A DNA stretch of 64,000 nt from Bacteroides mediterraneensis (GTDB taxonomy: Bacteria; Bacteroidota; Bacteroidia; Bacteroidales; Bacteroidaceae). This document shows, piece after piece, positions 44,087 through 52,201 of this stretch. The position numbers and the translations under genes are program-made. The notes under the pieces are model-generated. The model was not told where the DNA came from and did no database searches. It saw only the letters and a list, made by a program, of their open reading frames with translations. The stretch covers positions 1 to 64,000 of the forward strand of contig NZ_JACJKA010000011.1 of assembly GCF_016900355.1 (NCBI RefSeq), read 5' to 3'. Position 1 is the first letter of the stretch, and the number at the start of each line of letters is the position of its first letter.

Positions 44087-44437
44087 ATGATTCGACAGTG
44101 TTCTATTCTTTTTGGATGTCTGGCATTGGGTGAACTGATTGTGTACTTGACAGGTGTGAAATTGCCTTCAAGTATTATCGGTATGCTGTTGCTGACTCTG
44201 TTCCTTCAGCTGGGTTGGATAAAGCTGGAGTGGGTGCAAGGCTTGACTAACTTCTTGGTTGCCAATCTTGGTTTCTTTTTCGTGCCGTCGGGGGTGGCAT
44301 TGATGCTTTATTTCGACATCATTACAGCTCAGTTCTGGCCAATTGTGATTGCTACGTTGGTTAGTACGGTATTAGTGTTAGTAGTTACAGGTTGGGTTCA
44401 TCAATTGGTTCGTAAGTATGGGTTTTTTCGAAAATAA
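44087..44437 (+). CDS. lrgA: CidA/LrgA family holin-like membrane protein
   Basis: 116 residues with four membrane helices. It shows the family block LGELIVYLTGVKLPSSIIGMLLLTLFLQLGWIKLEW (about residues 12-47) and NLGFFFVPSGVALMLYFD (about 61-78). LrgA pairs with LrgB as a membrane complex; in Bacillus the pair transports pyruvate, in Staphylococcus it modulates autolysis. Being divergent from pta-ackA favours an overflow-metabolism role here. The stop overlaps the lrgB start by 20 bp. Confidence 0.85.
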   Translation: MIRQCSILFGCLALGELIVYLTGVKLPSSIIGMLLLTLFLQLGWIKLEWVQGLTNFLVANLGFFFVPSGVALMLYFDIITAQFWPIVIATLVSTVLVLVVTGWVHQLVRKYGFFRK

Positions 44438-45113
44438 ATTCTTTCTGCTGGCCATCACGTTTGGCTTTTATTTTATTTCAAAGTTATTGCAGAAAAAGAC
44501 AGGTTGGGTGTTGTTAAACCCCATTTTGGTAGCGATTGCCTTGTTGATTTGCTTCTTGGAGTGTACAGGTGTTTCTTATAAAACTTATTCGGAGGCAGGT
44601 AGTTTGGTGGAATTCTGGCTGAAACCGGCGGTGGTTGCCTTGGGAGTTCCTTTGTATTTGCAATTGCGTATGATTAAGAAACAGCTGATGCCGATTTTGG
44701 TCTCTCAGCTGGCAGGTTGCGTAGTGGGACTGGTGTCTGTCACCATTATTGCCAAGCTGATGGGGGCTTCGCCTGAAGTCATTATGTCGTTGGCTCCGAA
44801 ATCTGTAACGACCCCGATTGCTATGGAAGTATCGAATGCGGTAGGAGGAATTCCTTCTCTGACGGCAGCCGTAGTGATTGTAGTGGGATTGTTTGGCGCA
44901 ATCTGCGGATTTAAATTGTTGCAGGTAGGACGTGTGGCCAGTCCGATTGCACAAGGTTTGTCCATGGGTACGGCCAGCCATGCGGTAGGTACTTCACGTG
45001 CCATGGAAGTCAGTGGCAAGTACGGTGCATATGCCAGCTTGGGACTGACATTGAACGGAATCCTTACGGCCTTGCTTTCACCGACTATTCTGCATTTGTT
45101 GGGATTGTATTAA
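44418..45113 (+). CDS. lrgB: LrgB family membrane protein
   Basis: 231 residues with six or seven membrane helices. Signature blocks are LKPAVVALGVPLYLQ (about residues 57-71), SLAPKSVTTPIAMEVSNAVGGIPSLTAAVVIVVGLFGAICG (about 123-163) and GLSMGTASHAVGTSRAMEVS (about 177-196). It is the partner of LrgA and related to the plastid glycolate/glycerate carrier PLGG1. It overlaps lrgA by 20 bp, a sign of coupled translation. Confidence 0.88.
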   Translation: MGFFENKFFLLAITFGFYFISKLLQKKTGWVLLNPILVAIALLICFLECTGVSYKTYSEAGSLVEFWLKPAVVALGVPLYLQLRMIKKQLMPILVSQLAGCVVGLVSVTIIAKLMGASPEVIMSLAPKSVTTPIAMEVSNAVGGIPSLTAAVVIVVGLFGAICGFKLLQVGRVASPIAQGLSMGTASHAVGTSRAMEVSGKYGAYASLGLTLNGILTALLSPTILHLLGLY

Positions 45114-45193
45114 AGGTTGTTACGGGATGTCATATTGTCCAAACAGGGCATAAAGCCAGTAACCAGTGAATTGGTTTTTATAGGAGAATGCGC

Positions 45194-45201
45194 TATATTT
45201 G
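45194..45201 (+). promoter_or_regulatory. -7 box TATATTTG for the DUF2156-GNAT pair
   Basis: An exact TAnnTTTG match. The predicted start near 45207 makes the ATG at 45229 the first usable codon and excludes the in-frame TTG at 45199. Confidence 0.7.
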
Positions 45202-45228
45202 TCATTCAATCAAGGAACCAAATTTGTT

Positions 45229-46119
45229 ATGATTACATTTAAACCTATTGAACTAGACGACAAAGACAGGGTTCAGAAATATACGTTACGCAGTTGGCGT
45301 CGTAATTGTGACCTGTCATTTTCTAATTTGTACAGTTGGCGCTTCTTGTATCGCACAGAGATTGCGGAGAAAGACGGCTTCTTGTTGTTTCGTTTTTATG
45401 CCGACAATCAATTAGCCTACATGATGCCGGTGGGAGAGGGTAACCTCCACTCCATACTGGAGGAACTGATGGAGGATGCGCGGAGTTTGGGAGCGCCTTT
45501 CCGTTTGTTGGGCGTATGCGTCGGAATGCGGGCAGAACTGGAATCGGCTTTCCCCTTTCAGTTTGATTTCGAAGCCGACCGTGACTATTTTGATTATGTG
45601 TATTTGCGGACAGATTTGGCTACCTTGCGTGGAAAGAAATTTCAGCCCAAACGGAATCATATCAATAAGTTCAAAGCGGCTTATCCGGATTACGAGTACA
45701 AGCTGCTGACTCCGGAACTGATTTCGGAATGTCTACAGTTGGAAACAGAATGGTGCAAGGCCAATGATTGCGCCGAAAACCAAGCTTTGCAAGATGAACG
45801 TCGTTCCATGACGGCAGCATTGGAGCACATGGAGCAACTGGACATCCAGGGAGGGGTGCTTTATGTCGGTGGCAAGATTGTGGCTTTCACCTTTGGAGCT
45901 CCTATCAACCAGGAAACCTTTGATACGTGTGTGGAAAAGGCTGATACGGATATTGAAGGAGCGTACGCCATGATTAACTATGAGTTTGCCAACCATATTC
46001 CTGAGCAGTATATTTATATCAATCGGGAAGAAGATTTAGGTTTGGAAGGACTTCGTAGGGCGAAACTGTCTTATCATCCGGAGATTCTTCTTGAAAAGTA
46101 CGTGGCAGAATTGAAATGA
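45229..46119 (+). CDS. DUF2156 / phosphatidylglycerol lysyltransferase-domain protein
   Basis: 296 residues from ATG 45229, chosen from the promoter position. The tandem GNAT-like fold of DUF2156 is suggested by YTLRSWRRNCDLSFSNLYSWRFLY (about residues 18-41), YDYVYLRTDLATLRGKKFQPKRNHINKFK-type spacing (about 122-145) and the C-terminal YIYINREEDLGLEGLRRAKLSYHPEILLEKY (about 263-293). There are no membrane helices, so unlike MprF it is a soluble aminoacyl- or acyltransferase-like protein. The substrate is unknown. It overlaps the next gene by 4 bp (ATGA). Confidence 0.82.
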   Translation: MITFKPIELDDKDRVQKYTLRSWRRNCDLSFSNLYSWRFLYRTEIAEKDGFLLFRFYADNQLAYMMPVGEGNLHSILEELMEDARSLGAPFRLLGVCVGMRAELESAFPFQFDFEADRDYFDYVYLRTDLATLRGKKFQPKRNHINKFKAAYPDYEYKLLTPELISECLQLETEWCKANDCAENQALQDERRSMTAALEHMEQLDIQGGVLYVGGKIVAFTFGAPINQETFDTCVEKADTDIEGAYAMINYEFANHIPEQYIYINREEDLGLEGLRRAKLSYHPEILLEKYVAELK

Positions 46120-47141
46120 CAATAAAGGAACAAGTCAAAGTCCTTTGGAAACAGTGTTTCCATGATTCGGACGAATTCATTGATTTTTATTTTCAAAGGC
46201 GGTATACCGATGACCTGAACAGTTATGCGGAAGCAGACGGTCGGGTCATTGCCGCTTTACAGCGTATCCCGTATTCCTTGACGTATGAAGGGATGGAGAT
46301 TCCGGTAGCTTATATTTCTGGGGCTTGTACCGATCCGGCTTATCGGAATAAAGGCGTGATGCGTCAGCTATTGGCGAAAGCCCATCGTCGGATGTTTCGG
46401 GAAGGGGTAATGTTTTCCACTTTGATTCCGGCAGAGGAATGGTTAAAGGGGTATTATGCCCGTTCCGGATATGCGAATTGCTTTTCACAGGGGAAAAAGT
46501 TATTAACAGACTCTTCTTTACCTGTTGATAACTTTTCAAAATTGTTGAGAATTGTTGAAATCGTCCCAGGAAGTACTCTGTGCAGTGATGCGTTCCTCTT
46601 TTTTAATCATTTTCAGTCTTCTCAGGAAGCCTATATACAGCATGACTGGGAGGATTTCCACATCATATTAACCGATTTGCGGTTGAGCGGCGGTTCGTTG
46701 TGGGGCGCCTTTCAGGGAGATATACTGAAAGGACTTTGTTTCTGTTTCCCGGATGGGGATACGTTGAAGGTTACCGAACTGATTAGTGCAGAGGAGCAAG
46801 TGGCATGGGCTTTGGTGAAGTTTCTGTTGTCACATTATCAGGTGGCTCAAGCTGAATGCTTGGGACAGGAGGGAGAAATCTTCTATGAGTTGGGTATGGC
46901 ACGGATTATCCATGTAGAAGCGATGCTGCGTTTATTGGCGGGAACCTATCGCGGGAATCTTTATATAAAGGTAGAAGGAGATGAGGCTATTCCGGAGAAT
47001 AACGGCTGGTACAATTTGGAAGGAGGACACTATTCCAGCGGAAAGCAGGAGGATAAAGCTTATCAAGTGGTTTCCATCGAGGAGCTGACCCGTCTGTTGT
47101 TTGAAGGGAAGTATCCCTATATGAACCTGATGTTGAATTAA
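46116..47141 (+). CDS. GNAT family acetyltransferase, Eis-like
   Basis: 341 residues. The N-terminal half is a GNAT domain. VAYISGACTDPAYRNKGVMRQLLAKAHRRMFREGVMFSTLIPAEEWLKGYYARSGY (about residues 64-120) holds the acetyl-CoA loop (R-N-K-G-V-M). The C-terminal half is a second, less conserved domain, as in Eis-type enzymes. It starts inside the stop region of the DUF2156 gene, so the two acyltransferase-fold proteins are made together. The acceptor is unknown. Confidence 0.8.
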   Translation: MTIKEQVKVLWKQCFHDSDEFIDFYFQRRYTDDLNSYAEADGRVIAALQRIPYSLTYEGMEIPVAYISGACTDPAYRNKGVMRQLLAKAHRRMFREGVMFSTLIPAEEWLKGYYARSGYANCFSQGKKLLTDSSLPVDNFSKLLRIVEIVPGSTLCSDAFLFFNHFQSSQEAYIQHDWEDFHIILTDLRLSGGSLWGAFQGDILKGLCFCFPDGDTLKVTELISAEEQVAWALVKFLLSHYQVAQAECLGQEGEIFYELGMARIIHVEAMLRLLAGTYRGNLYIKVEGDEAIPENNGWYNLEGGHYSSGKQEDKAYQVVSIEELTRLLFEGKYPYMNLMLN

Positions 47142-47143
47142 AA

Positions 47144-47926
47144 TTATTGGTTACTACTGTCGGAAGTCAGCATTCGTTCCAGTTCTTCGGCCGTCAGTTT
47201 CAGGTGGAATTGTCCGTGGTAGGCAATGGAGATGCCTCCGGTTTCTTCCGATACGATGATGGCCATGGCATCCGTTTCCTGTGAGACCCCCAAGGCAGCC
47301 CGATGACGTAACCCTAGTTCTTTGGGAATCTCCAGGTTGTGTGAAACCGGAAGAATACATCCGGCAGCTTTTATCCGTTTGTGGCTGATCACCATGGCTC
47401 CGTCGTGAAGCGGACTGTTCTTGAAGAAGATGTTTTCTATTAGCCGTTGGTTGATGTTCGCATCAATCACATCACCTGTACGTACGATATCGTCCAACGG
47501 AAAATCTTTCTCAATGACAATCAAGGCCCCTACTTTTCCTTTGCTCATGTTCAGGCAGGCCATGACGATGGGCATGATGTCTTCTCGGTCCGTTTCATTT
47601 TTCTTGTTGCCTTTCAAAAATCGGAACAGGCTGTTGCTGCGGTGTCTGGATCCGAGGCTGAGCAGGAAGTGACGTATCTCATCCTGAAACAGTACGATGA
47701 GGGCAATGACACCCACGCTGACCAGTTTGTCAAAGATGGAGCCTAATAATCGCATCTGGAGCACTTGTGACACAATTACCCAGATGATGATGAATACCAA
47801 AATGCCAATAAAGATATTGATAGACCCCGATGATTTCATCAGCTTGTAGGTCTTATACAGCAGGAAAGCTACCAGCAGGATATCGAGAATATCTTTGAAA
47901 CTAAGTATGTAGATATTGAAAGGCAT
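47144..47926 (-). CDS. cdaA: diadenylate cyclase (c-di-AMP synthase)
   Basis: 260 residues. Three N-terminal membrane helices (about residues 1-80) precede a DAC domain with both catalytic motifs: DGAMVIS (about 174-180) and LRHRAALGVSQETDAMAIIVSEETG (about 206-230). It joins two ATP molecules to c-di-AMP at the inner membrane; the messenger controls osmotic and cell-wall balance. It lies 35 bp after folP on the same strand. Its stop codon is 2 bp from the end of the convergent GNAT gene. Confidence 0.93.
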   Translation of the reverse strand: MPFNIYILSFKDILDILLVAFLLYKTYKLMKSSGSINIFIGILVFIIIWVIVSQVLQMRLLGSIFDKLVSVGVIALIVLFQDEIRHFLLSLGSRHRSNSLFRFLKGNKKNETDREDIMPIVMACLNMSKGKVGALIVIEKDFPLDDIVRTGDVIDANINQRLIENIFFKNSPLHDGAMVISHKRIKAAGCILPVSHNLEIPKELGLRHRAALGVSQETDAMAIIVSEETGGISIAYHGQFHLKLTAEELERMLTSDSSNQ

Positions 47927-47961
47927 AGTCGTAAAGTGTTTGGAATAAGTAGGTTTTGGCG

Positions 47962-48810
47962 TTATCGGTCTTTCAGGGCATTGAAAATGCGAACGGTTTC
48001 TACGGCCGCTTTTACATCGTGTACCCTGAGTATTTTGGCTCCTTTCATCAAGGCAATGGCATGTACGGCTGTTGTACCGTTGAGTGCCTCTTCAGGAGTC
48101 TCATTCAATAGCTTGTAGATCATGGATTTTCGGGATACTCCTACTAAAACAGGCAGTTGGAAGAGCTGGAATTCTTCCAGTTTATCCAATATCTCGTAAT
48201 TGTGTTTCAGGGTTTTCCCAAAGCCGAATCCCGGATCAAGTATCAGGTCTTTTACTCCTAATGTCCGAAGCTTTTCTATTTTCTCGGCAAAATAACGGAT
48301 AACCTCTTTTACCGGATTGTCATAATGCGGATTGAGTTGCATGGTTTGCGGATTCCCCTGCATGTGCATCAGGATGTAAGGCACTTTCAGCTGGGCGATA
48401 GTGGGAAACATGTGGGCATCCAGGTCGCCTGCAGAAATGTCGTTGACCAGGGCAGCTCCATATTCTTCCACACACATCTTGGCTACATCCGCCCGAAAGG
48501 TATCAACGGAAACCAAAGCTTCGGGGCATTCCCGCTGTACAATTTCCAGTCCCTGCCGTAGCCGTCTCATCTCTTCTTCCGGTGATACGTCTTCCGCATC
48601 CGGTCGTGATGAGTAAGCTCCCATGTCGATGAAAGTTCCTCCTTCTTCCAGAATCTGGTGAACCCGGCAGATGATATCTTTTTCGGTTTGCTTGCGGCTG
48701 TCTACATAAAAAGAATCCGGAGTGAGATTGAGGATTCCCATCACCTTCGGTTGTGATAAATCCAGCAGTTCTCCTTTTACATTGATGTATTTTGCGAATG
48801 TTTCTTCCAT
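47962..48810 (-). CDS. folP: dihydropteroate synthase
   Basis: 282 residues from the ATG at 48810. The more upstream ATG (48858) lies before the -7 box TACCTTTG (48843-48836, minus) and is rejected. Family motifs are KVMGILNLTPDSFYVDSR (about residues 22-39), DMGAYSSRPDAEDV (about 61-74), VSVDTFRADVA, NDISAGDLD, MHMQGNPQTM and DPGFGFGKTLKHN. It condenses p-aminobenzoate with the pterin diphosphate and is the sulfonamide target. The upstream position of cdaA's partner in one operon is common in Bacteroidetes. Confidence 0.95.
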   Translation of the reverse strand: MEETFAKYINVKGELLDLSQPKVMGILNLTPDSFYVDSRKQTEKDIICRVHQILEEGGTFIDMGAYSSRPDAEDVSPEEEMRRLRQGLEIVQRECPEALVSVDTFRADVAKMCVEEYGAALVNDISAGDLDAHMFPTIAQLKVPYILMHMQGNPQTMQLNPHYDNPVKEVIRYFAEKIEKLRTLGVKDLILDPGFGFGKTLKHNYEILDKLEEFQLFQLPVLVGVSRKSMIYKLLNETPEEALNGTTAVHAIALMKGAKILRVHDVKAAVETVRIFNALKDR

Positions 48811-48835
48811 GAATTTTCTGTCCGTTTCTACCTCG

Positions 48836-48843
48836 CAAAGGTA
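48836..48843 (-). promoter_or_regulatory. -7 box TACCTTTG for folP-cdaA
   Basis: The minus strand shows an exact TAnnTTTG match 26 bp before the folP ATG. Confidence 0.7.
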
Positions 48844-48958
48844 CGTACAATAATTCAATTTGTTTCAGTTCTTTCTGGCGAATTTTCTTTTCAAGATGGA
48901 TTTTTCGGCCTTTTTATCTCTTCTTTTTTCACTTTTGGGCAAAAAAATGAACCAAAAG

Positions 48959-48989
48959 TTTGCAGGTTACAAATTTAGTTGTACCTTTG
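48959..48989 (+). promoter_or_regulatory. promoter of the tRNA-Val array
   Basis: TTTG (48959-48962), exactly 19 bp, TACCTTTG (48982-48989). It is an ideal promoter with transcription starting about 20 bp before the first tRNA. Confidence 0.85.
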
Positions 48990-49015
48990 CAACCGCAATT
49001 GAGAACGAGACTCTC

Positions 49016-49090
49016 GGGCGTTTAGCTCAGCTGGTTCAGAGCATCTGCCTTACAAGCAGAGGGTCGGCGGTTCGAATCCGTCAACGCCCA
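49016..49090 (+). tRNA. tRNA-Val (anticodon TAC), copy 1
   Basis: A 75-nt cloverleaf: acceptor GGGCGTT/AACGCCC, anticodon loop CTTACAA, T-loop GTTCGAATC. CCA is not encoded. Confidence 0.97.
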
Positions 49091-49129
49091 CTCAACGAAT
49101 TTCTCGTAAATCATTGCTTCTTCTTTTTG

Positions 49130-49204
49130 GGGCGTTTAGCTCAGCTGGTTCAGAGCATCTGCCTTACAAGCAGAGGGTCGGCGGTTCGAATCCGTCAACG
49201 CCCA
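49130..49204 (+). tRNA. tRNA-Val (anticodon TAC), copy 2
   Basis: Identical to copy 1, after a 39-bp spacer. CCA is not encoded. Confidence 0.97.
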
Positions 49205-49227
49205 CCTCCCAAAAAGAAAAATTAATC

Positions 49228-49302
49228 GGGCGTTTAGCTCAGCTGGTTCAGAGCATCTGCCTTACAAGCAGAGGGTCGGCGGTTCGAATCCGTCAACGCC
49301 CA
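49228..49302 (+). tRNA. tRNA-Val (anticodon TAC), copy 3
   Basis: Identical to copy 1, after a 23-bp spacer. CCA is not encoded. Confidence 0.97.
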
Positions 49303-49333
49303 CACCGAATTAATTGTCAACTTTCCCTTTATT

Positions 49334-49408
49334 GGGCGTTTAGCTCAGCTGGTTCAGAGCATCTGCCTTACAAGCAGAGGGTCGGCGGTTCGAATCCGTC
49401 AACGCCCA
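49334..49408 (+). tRNA. tRNA-Val (anticodon TAC), copy 4
   Basis: Identical to copy 1, after a 31-bp spacer. CCA is not encoded. Confidence 0.97.
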
Positions 49409-49412
49409 CTTC

Positions 49413-49447
49413 AAGCTTCGCAGCACTGCGGAGCTTTCTTTTTTTAA
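49413..49447 (+). terminator. terminator of the tRNA-Val array
   Basis: AAGCTTCGC and GCGGAGCTT pair (one G-U) around a short loop and run into a T-tract. It ends 14 bp before the start of the LuxR-type gene. Confidence 0.8.
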
Positions 49448-49460
49448 CTCCTCTTCCTAT

Positions 49461-50105
49461 ATGCAAACATTGATTTTAGCCGATAATCAGACTATCACCC
49501 GTTACGGTATGAAAGCTATTGCTTCTGAGTTGTTGCCGATATGTAAAAATGTGGAGGTGAGTGACTGGAGGCATTTGGCTGAAACACTGAAGGCGTTTCC
49601 GGAAGCTTGTGTGGTGTTGGATTATACGCTGTTTGATTGTACGGCAGAGCAACTGTTGGTGTTGCATGAGCGTTTTCCGAAAGCAAATTTTATTTTGTTC
49701 AGTGACCAGCTTGGGACAGCTTTTGTGCAGAGAATGTTGTGGGCTGGACCGATGTTTCATGTTTTGATGAAGGATGCGGCATGGGAAGAAATCAAGCAAT
49801 GTTGGGAAAATGTGTGTAGTGGTCGTCAGTTCGTTTGTCGAAAAGCGTTGGATTTGTTGGATGGAGATGGGAAGAAAGAGGCGGATAGAATTCTTCCGCT
49901 GACGCAGACGGAAAAAGAGGTGCTGCGTGCCATGGCTTTGGGGAAGAGTACGAAGGAGATTGCCGCAGAGCGTTTTCTGAGTGCCTATACCGTGGCCACT
50001 CATCGGAAAAACATTTTTCGTAAGTTGCAGGTAAACAATGCGCACGAAGCGATTCGGTATGCGCTTCGTGCGGGCATTGTGAATCCAGTGGAATATTGTA
50101 TCTGA
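49461..50105 (+). CDS. NarL/LuxR-type response regulator
   Basis: 214 residues. The N-terminal receiver-like domain begins MQTLILADNQTITRYGMKAI, with the likely phospho-Asp in CVVLDYTLFD (about residue 54). The acidic pocket has ADN rather than the usual DD/ED, so phosphorylation may be weak. The C-terminal LuxR helix-turn-helix is complete: LTQTEKEVLRAMALGKSTKEIAAERFLSAYTVATHRKNIFRKL (about 147-189). No sensor kinase gene is adjacent. It starts 14 bp after the tRNA terminator; no separate -7 box was recognised. Confidence 0.85.
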   Translation: MQTLILADNQTITRYGMKAIASELLPICKNVEVSDWRHLAETLKAFPEACVVLDYTLFDCTAEQLLVLHERFPKANFILFSDQLGTAFVQRMLWAGPMFHVLMKDAAWEEIKQCWENVCSGRQFVCRKALDLLDGDGKKEADRILPLTQTEKEVLRAMALGKSTKEIAAERFLSAYTVATHRKNIFRKLQVNNAHEAIRYALRAGIVNPVEYCI

Positions 50106-50115
50106 TGTCTGCTTC

Positions 50116-51063
50116 TTAAAGAGGATATTCTTCAAAAGCATACAGGGCGGTGGATAGATAGCGTTCGCCAGTATCCGGTAGCAATACCACGATATTTTTT
50201 CCGGCATATTCCGGTTGTGAGGCTACCTGTAGGGCTGCAAAGGTAGCTGCGCCTGCAGAAATTCCTGTCAGTAATCCTTCTTTTAGAGAAAGTTCACGGC
50301 CTGTGCGGATGGCGTCATCGTCAGCTACACGGATTACTCTGTCCACCACTTTTGGGTTATAGGTTTTGGGAATAAATCCGGCTCCGATACCTTGTATCTT
50401 GTGCATACCCGGTTTGTCGCCAGAGAGTACGGCCGACGAATCCGGTTCTACGGCGATGATTTCAATGTGCGGATTATGTTGCTTCAAGCCTTCACCTACT
50501 CCGCTGACAGTCCCTCCTGTACCTACTCCTGCAATGAATACATCGACTTTTCCATCGGTATCTTCCCAAATTTCTTGGGCGGTAGTTGCTATATGGGTAC
50601 GAGGATTTGCTGGGTTCTCAAATTGTTGGAGGATGACGGCTCCGGGCGTATTGTCACGCAATTCATTGGCTTTCTCGATGGCTCCGCGCATGCCTTTGCT
50701 GCCTGGAGTCAGTACGAGTTTAGCTCCCATGGCCTTCAACAGGTTTTGCCGTTCCACACTCATGGTCTCGGGCATGGTCAGAATGGTTTTATAGCCTTTT
50801 ACACCTGCTACCCAAGCCAGTCCGACGCCCGTGTTTCCGCTGGTCGGTTCAATGATGACAGCCCCTGGTTTCAGGATGCCTCTTTCTTCGGCATCTTCAA
50901 TCATGGCCAGTGCGATACGGTCTTTTACGCTGCCTCCCGGGTTGAAATATTCCAGTTTGGCAATGATGCGTGCTTGTGCCTGATGTGCCTTTCCTAAACG
51001 GGAAAGTTCCAGTAGGGGGGTATGCCCAATCAGTTCTGTAAGTTGTTTCTTGATTCGTTCCAT
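50116..51063 (-). CDS. cysK: cysteine synthase A
   Basis: 315 residues from the ATG at 51063; a longer frame from 51144 would begin before the -7 box at 51094-51087. A PLP enzyme with IGHTPLLELSRL, the PLP Lys in NPGGSVKDRIAL (about residue 44), the substrate loop PTSGNTGVGLAW (about 72-83), GTGGTVSGVG (about 179-188) and a C-terminal PDTGERYLST. It makes cysteine from O-acetylserine and sulfide in the cytoplasm. Its end lies 10 bp from the convergent regulator gene. Confidence 0.95.
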   Translation of the reverse strand: MERIKKQLTELIGHTPLLELSRLGKAHQAQARIIAKLEYFNPGGSVKDRIALAMIEDAEERGILKPGAVIIEPTSGNTGVGLAWVAGVKGYKTILTMPETMSVERQNLLKAMGAKLVLTPGSKGMRGAIEKANELRDNTPGAVILQQFENPANPRTHIATTAQEIWEDTDGKVDVFIAGVGTGGTVSGVGEGLKQHNPHIEIIAVEPDSSAVLSGDKPGMHKIQGIGAGFIPKTYNPKVVDRVIRVADDDAIRTGRELSLKEGLLTGISAGAATFAALQVASQPEYAGKNIVVLLPDTGERYLSTALYAFEEYPL

Positions 51064-51086
51064 AGTTATTCTTTTTTTGTTTGGGG

Positions 51087-51094
51087 CAAAGATA
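51087..51094 (-). promoter_or_regulatory. -7 box TATCTTTG for cysK
   Basis: The minus strand shows an exact TAnnTTTG match 24 bp before the cysK start. Confidence 0.7.
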
Positions 51095-51174
51095 GGGGGA
51101 ACTTTAGGAAGTGGAAATACCCTTTTTAGGGTATATTGAGGCATAAAAAAGAGAAACCTTTTGGGTTTCTCTAT

Positions 51175-51250
<76 letters not shown>

Positions 51251-51264
51251 ATATTCGCTTGTAG

Positions 51265-51337
<73 letters not shown>

Positions 51338-51359
51338 ATGTTATTTCTTAATTGCGGTG

Positions 51360-51391
51360 CAAAGGTACGGACTTGTTTTTAGAAAAGCAAA
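51360..51391 (-). promoter_or_regulatory. promoter of the two tRNA-fMet genes
   Basis: The minus strand shows TTTG (51391-51388), 20 bp, TACCTTTG (51367-51360). Transcription would start about 15 bp before the first tRNA. Confidence 0.8.
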
Positions 51392-51506
51392 TATTTATGA
51401 AAGAAATATGAGGATTTTATATTAATTTAAAATAATCCTTCAGTAGGGAAGGGTAAATATGGGGAGAAATGGAGATAAGAAGGCTTTTCCAATGAATTTG
51501 AGACCT

Positions 51507-51514
51507 TATATTTG
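51507..51514 (+). promoter_or_regulatory. -7 box TATATTTG for the TetR-fabG genes
   Basis: An exact TAnnTTTG match 62 bp before the TetR start. Confidence 0.65.
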
Positions 51515-51575
51515 TGTAGTATCAAGAAAAACAGTACTTTTGCTCAGTTTTTTATGAGTTGTGCAATAACGAAAG

Positions 51576-52172
51576 ATGACAGTATTAAAGACGAGAGCTA
51601 AACTGGTAGATGTGGCCCGGCAGCTTTTTGCGAAGAAGGGAGTGGAAGATACGACAATGAATGACATTGCCCAGGCTTCGAAAAAAGGACGGCGTACACT
51701 TTATACTTACTTTAAAAGTAAGGAACAAATCTACATGGCGGTAGTGGAGTCTGAACTGGAAATGCTTTCCGACCAGCTGGAAAAAGCGGCTGGAAAACCG
51801 GTGTCGCCGGATAAGAAGATCATGGAACTGATTATGACGCACTTGAATGCCATCAAGATGGTGGTGTATCGTAACGGTACGTTGAGGGCTGATTTCTTCC
51901 GGGATATCTGGCGAGTGGAAGCGATGCGCAAGGAATTTGACCGGAAAGAAGTGACTTTGTTTCGCCGTATCCTGCAGGAAGGTAAGGAACAAGGACTATT
52001 CGACATCGACAATGTGGAGATTACGGCCGACATCTTGCATTATTGCATAAAAGGTATTGAAGTGCCCTACATCCGCGGACAGATTGGTGAGGAACTGGAT
52101 GATGAAACCGGATGGCGTTATGTGTCGAAAATTGTATTTGGCGCATTGGGGTGTAAAGAGAAAGAAAAATAA
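51576..52172 (+). CDS. TetR/AcrR family transcriptional regulator
   Basis: 198 residues. The N-terminal helix-turn-helix is RAKLVDVARQLFAKKGVEDTTMNDIAQASKKGRRTLYTYFKSKEQIY (about residues 7-53). The C-terminal ligand domain is helical. It is 29 bp ahead of fabG and on the same strand. TetR proteins beside fatty-acid genes often sense acyl-CoA, so control of fabG or of lipid synthesis is a reasonable inference. No operator palindrome was recognised in its promoter region. Confidence 0.87.
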   Translation: MTVLKTRAKLVDVARQLFAKKGVEDTTMNDIAQASKKGRRTLYTYFKSKEQIYMAVVESELEMLSDQLEKAAGKPVSPDKKIMELIMTHLNAIKMVVYRNGTLRADFFRDIWRVEAMRKEFDRKEVTLFRRILQEGKEQGLFDIDNVEITADILHYCIKGIEVPYIRGQIGEELDDETGWRYVSKIVFGALGCKEKEK

Positions 52173-52201
52173 TCATATCGTTTAATTAAAAAATAAAGAA
52201 A

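Noticed and set aside
48860-49473. Overlapping + strand open frames across the tRNA-Val array
   Set aside because: They repeat a tRNA-derived peptide; the DNA is four tRNA genes.
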